Both the position numbers and the translations under genes were made by a program. A DNA stretch of 64,000 nt from Symbiodinium natans. Its lineage: Eukaryota; Sar; Dinophyceae; Suessiales; Symbiodiniaceae. The notes beneath the pieces are model-generated. The model was given only the letters and a program-made list of their open reading frames with translations. It did not search any database and had not been told where the DNA came from. The stretch is taken from NCBI GenBank assembly GCA_905221605.1, contig CAJNDS010000291.1, positions 700,060-764,059 on the forward strand, given 5' to 3'. Of this stretch, positions 13,155 through 23,788 are shown piece by piece (position 1 is the first letter of the stretch; every line of letters starts with the position of its first letter).

Positions 13155-13290
13155 ACCCGTGCAGTCGGGTTGAGGGTTTAGGGTTGAGGGTGTAGGATTT
13201 CGGGTTTAGGGTTTCGGGCTCAGGGTTCAGGGTTGAGGGTTCAGGGTTCAGGGTTTGGGTTAGGGTTTGGGGTTTAGGGTTGAGGGAAAT
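13155..13290 (+). repeat. Degenerate TTTAGGG-type (telomere-like) tract
   Basis: Runs of GGTTTAGGGTT, GGTTGAGGGTT and GGTTCAGGGTT variants. TTTAGGG is the plant/dinoflagellate-type telomere unit. The tract is interstitial and mutated, as at several other sites in this window. Confidence 0.85.
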
Positions 13291-14998
13291 CAGCAACTTG
13301 TGCCATTTTTTCCTATGCAATTACATCGCTCTAGCGAAGTCCGCCCTCTCTGTGCAGGGGTTTGGGCAGCAGTTTAAGAGGCCGAATACTTGCTGGGCTT
13401 TGAACAGCAGTCTCTGACCAAGTTTTCACCCGAACTCTCCACAAAAGGCCCTTAAATTGCTGCCTAAACCCTCGCAGAAGACTCGGCAAGTATTGCGCCT
13501 CTTAATTATTCTGAAGCAGTGGTGCAGCAAATAAAGCCGATGACCAACCAGGAACGCATCAGGGTGCACAAGAAGATGGGTGTCACAGAGACATGCGGGA
13601 TAGGCGTGCTGCAACGAATGCGACTGGACAAATGAAAGCAACCTTGCTCCGCAAATTGTATGATCAGTGTGCTTTGCTCAACAAGCGCGCTGGAAACCGT
13701 TTCGCCACTTGGTGCACAGACGATGGCACGAAAGTTCCATTCTAGATGTGGTCGGTGCGCTCCTCGTGGTGCATTGTCTTTGTGGCGGAATGAGCTCTGT
13801 CACTCTGCTGCGGCTGCTTCCTCGAGTGCAAAGCAGGTTTGGGTCATCTCGGCCCAGGTGGGTTTCAGCTGTCAAGAGAGAAGCGCCTGTCTTTTTTTTG
13901 ACATGGGCTTTTTGCAGGCATTCATTTTGGCGACGTATGGCTTTTCTCTATGAAGGTCACCTATGTGATCCTCATTTTGGGAGAAGGCTCCAATTTGCAA
14001 TGTTGGAGTTTTCCTTGTCATGCGGATCGCCTATGCGATATCTTTCCATGCAGTTCACCTATGTGATGTTTTCCTGAGAGGTCTTTGATGCACAGAGTTG
14101 CACAAGCAGACTGCGACGAATGTCTAGAACGAAAGACATCTAAATATTTCGATTTAAACCAAGTCACAAGAACAACAAAAAGCATGTAAAATTTTGCATG
14201 CTTAAGAACAAAGAAAAACTAAACAAAATCGAGCGATAATTGTACAGTCAAGACCTCGCCCTAACAGATACAAGGCCCATGTGGTTTCACAGTTGCTGCT
14301 AGAAACAACAACCGACACTACCAATCTCAACGACACCAAGCATTCACATCGGGCTTGCCAGAACTGCTACCATTATTCGTCCAGTTCTTGCTTCTACTCA
14401 TACTTATTACAAACTAATTTTATCCTTATACTTGCTCTGACTTGTACACATGGAACATGGAGGGTGCACAGGCAAGTCAGAGCGCGGCGCGTGGAGCAAA
14501 CCGGGCAACAATTTAAAATGCAGTGGAGCTTTAACTTGCCGACACCCGAGCGGGCAACATCATGTTTTGCATGTGTGTGTGTGTTTACTGACACGTCTTG
14601 CCACTTTGCCTTCCTTATTTTGATTGGTGCATCCGCAGCATTGAACTTTCAACCGCAAGCAAAGCTTCGAAAACCCACGAAGCTGACTGAAACTTTGGTG
14701 TCTTGGTGGCATGTTGGTGTTAGTGCATCGCACTTGAGGGGATGAGGCTAGGTCCCACATGCATCAGGATTTATGAATTTTTGTTCGCAGGTGAGGCTCT
14801 TGCGCAATGGATTCTCCATAGCTATTAGGAGTCATCTTGGTTTTGTTTGTGGCATCATGAAGATGGGTGTTTGAGATGCTGACAGTGGTGATGCCAAGTT
14901 GTTTCGCACAGCCCCAGCAGTGAACATTCCTTCGCCGGCGGGGTCTTCACGCAATGATGTTAAAGTGTTGCCGTGGCGTCCCTTTGTAACAGCAAAAG
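13291..14998. other. No supported gene
   Basis: No conserved protein motif was recognised. Around 13.95-14.07 kb the phrase TCACCTATGTGAT (or TCGCCTATGCGAT) recurs three times about 50 bases apart, a weak dispersed repeat of dyad-like 13-mers. Confidence 0.45.
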
Positions 14999-16000
14999 AT
15001 GTCAGCTGCAACTGAGATTCTGCGCAGATTCGCGATGGCTGCCGCTGCACAATCCGTTGAAGAAGCTCCTGACCGTGCTTTGTTGGAAGGCATTGTTGCT
15101 CAGGGCAGCGGGATTGCTGAATTGAAATTTTTGCTCAGATTCTTGCGTGTCAATTCGGCTGTGCAGAATATCATGTCAACTTGATGCATTCAACGTGTTA
15201 GGCCAAGCGGATGCTGCTTATGGCTCCACCCCGGCTCCTCAGGGCAACAACGGACAAGGGAGGCGCCTGTCGAGACGCAAGGTCTCCAAAGCAAATAGTA
15301 CGTGGATGTACGTCAGTGAGGGCAAGGCAAGAAAAGTACCCTCAAGAAGATGGTAAGAAGGAAAAGGCCAGCACCAAACAAGAATTCAATAAATTCCCCA
15401 CCCGGCTTATAATGAAGGCAGTCTGGCGATGCGCCTCGCGATGCGCCTCGCCTCTCTCCTGAGGAAGTCCTCAATGAGGTGATGCGCTCCTTGGCAGCGA
15501 TGTGAGTGACTTTAGTGACTTGGGGATTGGTTAGAAACACCACAGTGGATCGGAACATGAAAACGATGGCACGTAAAAGGTCAGTGGGGCAAGTTGAATA
15601 TGTATCAGCTCTTGTTTCAAGTTGTGGTGGCTCTGGGAAGTTTTGCACAGTGCCGGGCCGATGGTAGCTTTCGTTGGACAAACTTCGGTGCAGCTATGGA
15701 CTTTGGAAGTAGCGGGTCGAGGAAATCAGCAGCTTGTCACAGGGGTTCTAGATTCGCAGTTTCCGTCTCGGCACTCGGCATCCTTCGCCTGCCAAGCGCA
15801 CTACTATGGAGACCTGGGACTTGGGAATCTTGCTGGTGACACAGAGTCGAGTACACAATGCAGTTGCCGGAACTTGATGACATTCCAAAAAACCTTATGA
15901 CCCAAGACGCTGAGAGCTTGTGCCAGGTAATGCCGACGAGTACATGAAGATCATCTTGAACGCTTTCCTCAAAGGGCACCCCAGCTTGTTGCAGGGTGTC
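14999..16000 (+). CDS. Candidate exons of an unrecognised protein
   Basis: Two stretches read like real protein. At 14999-15184 an ATG preceded by an AG acceptor-like CAGCAAAAG opens MSAATEILRRFAMAAAAQSV, followed by an Ala/Leu/Glu-rich helical segment. At about 15927-16000, after an AG, the frame gives NADEYMKIILNAFLKGHPSL, which looks helical and ordered. No family is recognised and the exons cannot be joined with certainty. A gene between the empty left part and the aquaporin units is plausible but unproven. Confidence 0.28.
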
Positions 16001-16038
16001 GGAGAAGGTTTAAGTTGAAATGGAGTGCGATGTAGGTG

Positions 16039-16098
16039 CTTCGTTCAAGTCAAGACCTTTAGATCCTGCTTCGTTCAAGTCAAGACCTGTAGATCCTC
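16039..16098. repeat. 30-bp direct tandem duplication
   Basis: GCTTCGTTCAAGTCAAGACC plus about 10 more bases occurs twice head to tail with one mismatch (TTTAGATCCT versus TGTAGATCCT). Confidence 0.9.
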
Positions 16099-16335
16099 AT
16101 ATCCCCAAGTCATCTCAACTGCAGTGATTGCTCGTTGGGCACCTGCGCAACGAAGCTTGCAAAGGTTGGCGCCTCTGTTTGCAGAAGGCCTCAGCAAGAT
16201 TGTTGCATGGGACATCATTCTTTCTCTAGGGTTGGAAGCAGAGCTCTGGAGAAGCCATGCTTTGGATGTCTTCACAGATCCTGCGTCAAGTGTGTGCTTG
16301 GATGCTTTTTCGAGCCTTTGAACTCCTGCAACACA

Positions 16336-19300
16336 AGAGGTCTTGGGACATTCGCCCTGGTGTTCACGGTCGGATGCGTCGTCGCCCGGCTCAAGACACA
16401 CACAAGAGTCTGTTGCACGGAGCGCTCGTTGCTGTAAGGCTATGCAGGCTGGCACATTATGGATTGTTTTTACTTTTGCCGTTTGTCGCTTATTGCGGCG
16501 CTGTAGCGTACCGGGCTGTCTTTCCAAAGCATCAAGTGTATGGAAAATGACTTGTAGAGCTTACCTCCTTATCTTTCCCGCGACCGTCAAAGGCCCCATT
16601 GTTGACTGAGTACCTTCCAGCTGTTTGCACGGCACGGCAACAAACCAATTCACCACTCCAAGCTGTCTTAATCAGTTCTGGGTAGCAGCTGACTCTGTCG
16701 CTTCAGTGATAGTCAGACGAGTGATCGCGGTCTCATGGTTCCAACCTGTCTACGAGGCAACCATACAGTCCAAGTTACGATTTGAGGTCACTTCCCCGAC
16801 ACCGTCACCATGGGCTGCGACATCCATCGCCTGCGTGCCTTGGGCCGAACATTACCAAACGGATGCCACAAGCTTGTTCAAGCTTCAGGCCTTCAGGTTC
16901 TCTTGCTGGTTCTCTTTTGCGTTCCAAAGGGAGGTTTACGGGGGGTTGCGGCCCTTTCCTTCATCTCCTTGTGAATTCTCTGAGGTGCTGATGGTAATGA
17001 TATATGCCACGGGCCCGATCTCGGGAGGGTGCCGCTGATGCATTGAAAGCTAAGGGATTTGTACAAGGGTCCAGTGCCCAGCGCGACGACTAAGCCCTAA
17101 ATGGAATCCGAAAGACGGCATGAACCAGGACTAGGGTTTGGGGTGGTTTGGGGCGGTTCGGGGCTTGAGACTTTAAGCCATGAAATCAGCTCATGCCCAA
17201 GCCTATAGGAACGGGCTTTGTGGATGCAGGGCTTGAAAGGCTGGGAGCTTCGGGCTTAGGGTTAGGTAGCAAAAAGCTGGTCACGAAGGCGTGTCTTGCA
17301 GGCTTAGGATCTCGGGTTTAGCGCAAACGAAAGCTGCTCAGAAGAAGTCGACAACAAAGCCGAAGCACAGCATAATCCATATTATGCCAATGCAATTTGC
17401 CACTCCAAGCGCCAACAGTCGGCCACACCCCAGCTTGGCCACACAGCAGATGTGAGTGATATGCCCTGCACAAGTGCACGCTCCTGCACACGCCTGTAGC
17501 TGACCGGTATCTGACTGGTAGCTGACCTGTCTTTGGGCTTGTTTCATGGCTCTGGGCCGTTGTCGGATCCGTCCATCAGCAGCCGACTGCAGTACCCGCA
17601 TGTGGCTCCCGCATGTGGCTCCCGCATGTGGCGCCCTGCGCAAGCATCATCGAGCAATTGGTGTCGAAGATGCTTGTGTCTGGGGTGGAGCCTTTTGGCC
17701 ACAGCCACAAACGCACGAAAAGCACGTTATGTACTTTGGGGGTAGGGTGAAAGATCTAGCTGTGTGGGCATGCAACGGGCACGTCCCCGATACGAAGGGT
17801 TGATGATGCTCGACCTGGGGTGCTCATAAAATTTATATTATCATCGGGTAAGACCACCAAGCCATCCACGAAGCCGAAAGCAGCAGTGGCGAAAAAACCA
17901 TTGCAAGGCACTTCCGCAGGCAAAAGCGAAGCCTGTTAACACCTCACGATCACAATTTTCCAGTTCCCAATCGCTAGACCCTAGGTGCCCTGAAGCTTTG
18001 CTTGTCTCACTCGGTTGGCACCCTTGTTCCCAGGCATCTCAACCCCGCAGTGACATTCGCCATGGCCTTGCTGGGGAAGAAGTCGCGTGGCTTCAACTTT
18101 GTAGGGTAGAAAGAGCGTATCGAGGCGGCTGGAGTTGCTACTCAGTCAGGGTTGCGAGCTTCGAAGGGCAAAACATTTATGCAGAGCACGGTTGGAGCAG
18201 CTGCGTGTTGAACTGTCAAGACTTGTAACAGCCCCGTTGAGAGTTCAAATTTCATATTTATGGGTTCGTGCAGACTGTTGTTGCCTTCCTGTCATGGCCC
18301 AGAGGTCTTTTGGAGGCATGATGACATACTGGCTCTTCCAGTTCATGGGGGCTTTTCTCGCCGCGGCCGTCTACAAAATCGTCTGTGGACCGGCTGCAAG
18401 TCGCAAAGTTTTCTGCACGAGCTCGACCCCTGTCCATCGCTTGCGTTGCCAAGGTGCGCCCCACCTGGCAGTGGTGGCCCCCGTGCCTCCCTTCAACGCG
18501 GGCTACGTTGCAGCCCTAGCGCAAAGCCCGAGCCATCCTCCAAAGGCCGTGAAGTCTGCACGGACTCATTGCAAGCCCAGGCCTGCCAGGCCTCACTGGA
18601 TTTAATCGTACCCTGCTGAAAGCTTTTGCTTTGTCCACAAACAGGTGCAGCACCAGAGAAAGGGAAGAGATTGCGAGAGTAAGCTTAAACAGTTAAGCAC
18701 CAAAGAACATCCCGTCCACGACTTCGCTTAGAGACGAGTTATAACTTCTGTAGTTGTCTGTAGGTTGCATCCATCTCATCGATTCAGCCATCTCTGACGG
18801 GTCTATCATCAGTTCCCAGAAAACAGTTCTCCAACTGTAGCTCTGGATTGGTCCTAGGCCGCAGGCGGTGAGCTGCTGTACACTGCCAGGTGCTCAGCTG
18901 CTTGGGGAGTAGAAACGCCATGGGTGCAATCAGACAGTGCCAAGTCGAAGCCAGAATTGTGGCTGAGCCGGGCGATCCTGAGGCCATGCTTGTGTTCGTT
19001 GTGCTCTGCTGCGCTGTGGCAAAGAGAAACACGCCGAATCAGCTTCGCGGAGCTGCGATTAACAGGGTGGTTTACTTGATCTCTGGGTGCCACCTCATCT
19101 GGTCATTCCGGGGGGCAGGGTCACTTACTTGGATCCTCCTGGAGTTCCGAACCATGATTCTGTTCCCGGACTTTGGTGTCAGGGAGGGGTGACTTGCTCG
19201 TGCTGTGTTCTGATGGTTGATGCGCCGGTACTAGTGCAGTGAAACTATAAATTTCGCCCGGCCTTTGCTGAGGCTGTTTTCAGTCATTCAGTTACAGTCA

Positions 19301-20030
19301 GATCTAGGACTCCTGTACCCGCATGTGGAACTGTTGAAAGCAGCCAGGGACCGAAACGGCCGTAGCAGATGGCGAAACCAGCACCTGTAGTAGCACGATG
19401 TTGGCAAGCTGGGAAGGTTGTCTGATTCAATGTTTGTGACTGCTTGCTGAGGTTCTACGGTCTGGCCATTGGCTTCGTTGTCTTGGCGGGTGGCCATGCT
19501 GTCGGGTCAGAGTCTGAGGTCATAGTATTCGTTGGTTCCAGAGCGTCAAAGAAACACGCGTTGCAAGCAATCAGCAGGCAGAGCCCGATGTGTGCGTAAT
19601 CTCTTCGAAATCAGCTCAGCGTTCTGATGGTCCATGCACCACACTTCTGAACAGGCGTGAGTCTCATGTGGTTGTGAAGTTGTGGTAGCTACAAGGCACA
19701 GAACGCACACAGCGCTGCCAAGCCTAGCAGTCGTTGCTGCCGTTGCACGGTTGGGGATTTAGGCGCATCTCCGGGGCTGCTCTCAATCCGGCGGTCTCCG
19801 TCACTTTGGGCCTGGGCAGCGGGAAGGAAACCTGCATGAACTTACGTTGAACTTACACTGTGTCCAAGTGCATTGTCTAAGTGGTCTGAGAGAGGTTAAA
19901 GAGTTAAAGAGTCAACATCTGCAAAGCAACTGCAAGGACCCGCACTGGGCCTTGGTCTGGTTTGGAGCGGAGCTCGGCGGTGCTGCCGTGGCTGCTGGAG
20001 CTTACCGTCTCTTGCGGCCGGAGGAGCTGC
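16336..20030 (+). CDS. Aquaporin / MIP-family channel, unit 1 (multi-exon)
   Basis: A membrane channel of the major intrinsic protein family, expected to pass water or small neutral solutes. Exons seen in order are: helix 1 (16336-16386, LGTFALVFTVGCVV); 16797-16834 (SPWAATSIAC); 16985-17028 (VLMVMIYATGPISGG); first NPA box (18034-18100, HLNPAVTFAMALLGKK); helix 3 (18303-18380, YWLFQFMGAFLAAAVYK); helix 4 (18983-19041, AMLVFVVLCCAVAKRNTPNQ); helix 5 (19452-19505, FYGLAIGFVVLAGGHAVG); second NPA box (19763-19827, ISGAALNPAVSVTLGLGSG); and helix 6 (19937-20030, WALVWFGAELGGAAVAAGAY). Several junctions restore codons exactly: ISGG/HLNPAV, and PNQ/FYGLAIG using a GC donor at 19042. Both NPA boxes are intact. 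A loop-C exon may lie at 18461-18520 (VPPFNAGYVAAL). The start codon and N-terminus were not found. Unit 2 follows within 300 bases, so this may be the first half of a two-unit protein. Confidence 0.85.
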
Positions 20031-20317
20031 TGGGATGCGTAGAAACGTACTAGTAGCGGCGTAGCGTGCTGGCCATCCGGCCTTGAGGAACTTGCAGGAG
20101 TCAAGCCCATGAACTGTAGAAGAATACTGAGGTTTGGCAAGTCTGGTGACCAGCCAGATCTCAAGACGCGTTGTTTGGCTGTGCCTGGTCTTGCAATTTT
20201 CGGGCCAAGAGCTCGAAATGCAACCCGTTTCTCGTGTTGCAGTTGCAGTGAAGATACCTGTAGTGTAGTGCAGAGCCCATGTTTTGGAAGCAGCTTCTCT
20301 TCTTCTGCTTACCAAAG

Positions 20318-22807
20318 GAAGCATTTGGGACGTTTATGCTGGTTGTGACGGTTGGCCTGAACATCGCACCTTGCCGCAAGCTTCACCTTGAATACGTTCG
20401 CTTCTCTTCCGCCGTGTTTCCTTCGCCTCGGTGGAGATTTGCAGAGCAGCACGTGCTTAAATGTGGTTGAGCAGCGAGGTTAGCGGATCTCGTGCCACAG
20501 CCTACTCTGCCGCTGCTGCCCTCATGTGCTTTTGTCGGAGTCGTGGAAGTGTTTGTGGGGGAGACGAGCATATGCGAACAGCCTGACATCCCACTTCTTG
20601 TTTGGTACTCATAGCCAGCCTCGTTCCCACATGGTTTACTTTCTTTCATACTGCCCTTCCCGGGGTGCACAGAGATGTACAGAGGGTCCCGGCACCGTAT
20701 GGAGCCAATTTCCAAGGTGCATGATCTACTCCCTGGGAAATGTCTCTGGTGCCCATCTGAACCCAGCGGCAGCAATCCCAGATCTATCATATTCACCTGA
20801 CTGGCGTTGATCGTTGCGCTCCGCAAATGTAATTGTGATGGCATGCGCCGTTGCGCCGTTGGCACCGTTGCACTGTGGCACCATAGCTCCGTTGCAACGC
20901 AAAGGGGTGCACACATGCGCAGCGTTCCTATCAAAACTGCACAGCTGCGGTGCCTCCAGGTCACTGTGGCAGTGCTTGCTGGTGGCCGTGAGAAGATCTC
21001 GCGACGTGATGCTGCAGGCTGGGTTAGCATTCAAATTGCCATTGACTATGGGCTGGTTCAAGGGAGATCCGGCACATCATCCGCACGTCATCAGGCTTCA
21101 GCAAGGTTGACACGTTGCGTGGGGATTGAACATACTTTTTGATGAAGTTTTCAACTACCAAACCCGATCCCAAACGCTTCGCCAGGCTACGTCCTGGCTC
21201 AGATTGCTGGCGGTCTGCTTGCAGGACTGGTGTTTCGGACTGCATGAAAGTTGGACTAAAACTGAAGCCCGACGTACGTAACTCATCCGGAAGAATGCTG
21301 ATGGCTGCTTCGCTACATCGCATGAGTGAAGGATGGTGAAAGTTTGCAAGTAGTCAGTACTCACACGGCTCACATGCCTTTCACAGCATGACACAATAAG
21401 CCTTCATAAGGTTTATGCTGCTTACCACATGGGCTCTGCAGTTGCGGACAAGTCGATCAAGCCTCTCGCTGCATAAAGGCAGATTGCTCTGAAACATAGC
21501 GATTTCAGCAGGTATTTTGCCAAGTCTGTCAACTTGGAAGTGGGTCGTATGCAATTATGCAACTCGCGTGATGCCCAGATTGGTCCCGGGAAGGGGCTTC
21601 GACCTGGTGCAGGCCTGCGCTTGCTGCCAACAAAGTTGTCAACAGCTGCCTGACGGACAGTTGTCAGTGAGTAGCAAGGTGTTGTGTGGGATCTTGAGAA
21701 CTGAAATGCCATGGGAGACTTCTGAGCTGCAGACGACTTTCTGGCCAACGGCCAGAGGACCCAAGTTGAGAACAGCAGAAGACCCGTTCCACTGGCCTGG
21801 ATGTCAAAACAGCGGACCACAACTGGTGCAGTTCCTGCCGCAAAGTTCAAGAATAGAGAAAAGCGTATGCCCGACAAACCTGCGTCGTGGCCGTGGGCTG
21901 GCATCAAGTCCCCATGGCGACTCGGCCTGCGCATGTCATCTCCCGTCAAGGGAACGAGCTTCCCTGTGCAGAGGCATCGATCGCTGAACTGATCGTCACT
22001 ATGACCCTTGGCTCCCTAAAGCGCCCAGGTGAAGATGGTTGCAGCATAGGGTTGAGAAGCATGTGTATTCTGGCTACAGCCAAGGTTTTTGGGCTACGTT
22101 GTCCTCTGCATCGCCACGGTGAGGGACCGCGTTCAAAAGGCTTTTTTGTGACCACGACAGGTAGCGATTCAGCTTGCATACAGGAGCCCCACGCAAAAGA
22201 CCTTTTTGGCCTCATCATTGCCTCCACCGTCACTGGTGGTAGCTTTGCCGTAGGCTCCGTCTCTGGAGGTGTCTCGCTTGCCGGTAGGAGAGCAGTTGGA
22301 GTCGATTGGAGTTGTTCCGATTGAGCTCGGTGGAGTCAGCTCATGTCAGCAAGCACCGGCGCAAGGTGAGTTGAACCCTTCTGTCGTCCTTGGCCTGATG
22401 ATCGGAAATGTCGTGAATCCGGGCGGCTAGGTCTGATAGACCTCGGCTTGTAACCAGCGCCTTTTTCTTGTTTCAACTCTGCGCACATGCCTCTGCGAAG
22501 CAACCAAGGCAAGGGGGGTGACTTGGCTCTGAATTGGCTTTGCTCTGCAGTCTGGCCATGTTTTAGCCTTTTTTTGCATGTGTCTGAGAGCTGCCAGCAT
22601 CCCAGGTATGGGTCCTGTTGGAAGTTGGGTGGTCCAAGCCTCAGTGATGGCCAAGCAACGAACATCAACGAACATAGCCTGCCCCGGGGATTGCTGCAGG
22701 CCCTGCTCTTTTCAGAGCTTTTCGGGGGACTGCTGGCCGCCGGTCTTTTCCGGATGACTCACCGAAGCGAGTTCGTAGAAGCGCCCGGAGCTCGGGTCAG
22801 GAGCTGA
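20318..22807 (+). CDS. Aquaporin / MIP-family channel, unit 2 (multi-exon, second NPA replaced by NPS)
   Basis: A second complete set of MIP exons: helix 1 (20318-20365, EAFGTFMLVVTVGLNI); 20484-20525 (GSRATAYSAAAALM); helix 2 and first NPA (20717-20768, CMIYSLGNVSGAHLNPA); 20960-21017 (VTVAVLAGGREKISRRDAA); helix 3 (21186-21240, YVLAQIAGGLLAGLVF); loop C (21411-21467, AAYHMGSAVADKSIKPL); helix 4 in two exons (21972-22010 and 22085-22118, LGYVVLCIATV); helix 5 (22184-22268, FGLIIASTVTGGSFAVG); second box (22367-22430, LNPSVVLGLMIGN); and helix 6 (about 22700-22804, ALLFSELFGGLLAAGLFRM) with stop TGA at 22805-22807. NPA/VTV and DAA/GYV join only with GC donors (20769 and 21018). The exact junction after helix 1 is unsure. 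No obvious start Met precedes helix 1, so fusion to unit 1 is possible. The second NPA is NPS, a change near the pore that could alter selectivity. Confidence 0.85.
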
Positions 22808-22859
22808 TGCTTTCTGATGCTTTGAGGGTGCGTGAGTGTGCCGGGTTCCTCTTCGCTCC

Positions 22860-23040
22860 TCGAAGCGATGTTGTCCTAGCGGCAGGGAAAAAGATGACAA
22901 GGACGATGGTGCGAAGGGATTGGAGAAGGACCCGACGTTAGCGCGGATACTTAGAGGTGATGGGTGCGAGGGTCGAGCTTACGACAGGATCCCAAGGAGG
23001 AGGCGGACGTGGAAGCTGCTGCTTGATCACTGCTCTCGAG
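22860..23040 (+). other. Charged open stretch after the aquaporin stop
   Basis: One frame reads EKDDKDDGAKGLEKDP followed by a basic segment. It could be an extra 3' exon of the aquaporin gene or part of another gene. There is no family motif and no convincing splice junction. Confidence 0.2.
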
Positions 23041-23788
23041 CAGGCCAGTGTTGAGACATGTTGACACTGTGATGTTAGCAACTCTGGGGCCTCTGGAGTT
23101 CTGTGTGGCTTGTTCTGGATGTTTCATGTCCTTGCAGGCAAAAGCTTCACGAACTGAACAGGCTCGAGATCATTCTGTTTTGCAATCGCGCACTTAACAG
23201 TTGAGCATGGGCAGCTGCCATGATTTCTGGAGCTGTCATGATGCAGGTGTCCGGGGAGTTAGCAACGATGCTGCTTTGCCCATGGCGAAAGAAATAAGCA
23301 GTCTTTTCAGTTGTGGAAGGGAAGCGGGGCTGACACCCTCAAAGGGTTTTGAAGGTATGATCAAGATGGAGAGAAGTACCGATGAAACAGTCTCACACCG
23401 TTTATGACCCTACCAAAGTCACAGTGCTAGACGGTCATGCGCATCTTCAAGACATGTTTGCCACTGCCTTTACCCTACGTCTGCAGTGATATCGTTCGCG
23501 CACGGAAGATGCTAGACTTGGTCCCCGCAGCCGTCCACAGGATGACAAGATGCCCATGTGAGTTTGCAGGGTTTCTTTCAACCACATGTCAAGCACTATG
23601 CCCCGAGAAGCACGCTGAAGCTTACTTGGTTCATCCCCTCCCGGCAAGTCCCGACAAAGGAGCACAGTACAACTTGACTCGCTGACGCTGGAAGCTTTAG
23701 CCCCGCCCACCCTGAGCCCAGAAGTGAAGTAGCCCCAGACTAGCGCAAGCAGCATAGCATAGCAAGAGCTCATATGGGAGCAACTTAG

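Noticed and set aside
16257-16550. Alternative + frame over aquaporin helix 1 (97 codons)
   Set aside because: The frame giving LGTFALVFTVGCVV matches helix 1 of the MIP family and of unit 2, so it was preferred.
23406-23490. Stretch reading YDPTKVTVLDGHAHLQ, reminiscent of the start of ribosomal protein uL13
   Set aside because: Similarity ends after about 15 residues, the following conserved GRLAS is absent and no further uL13 exons were seen; a decayed fragment is possible but not supportable.
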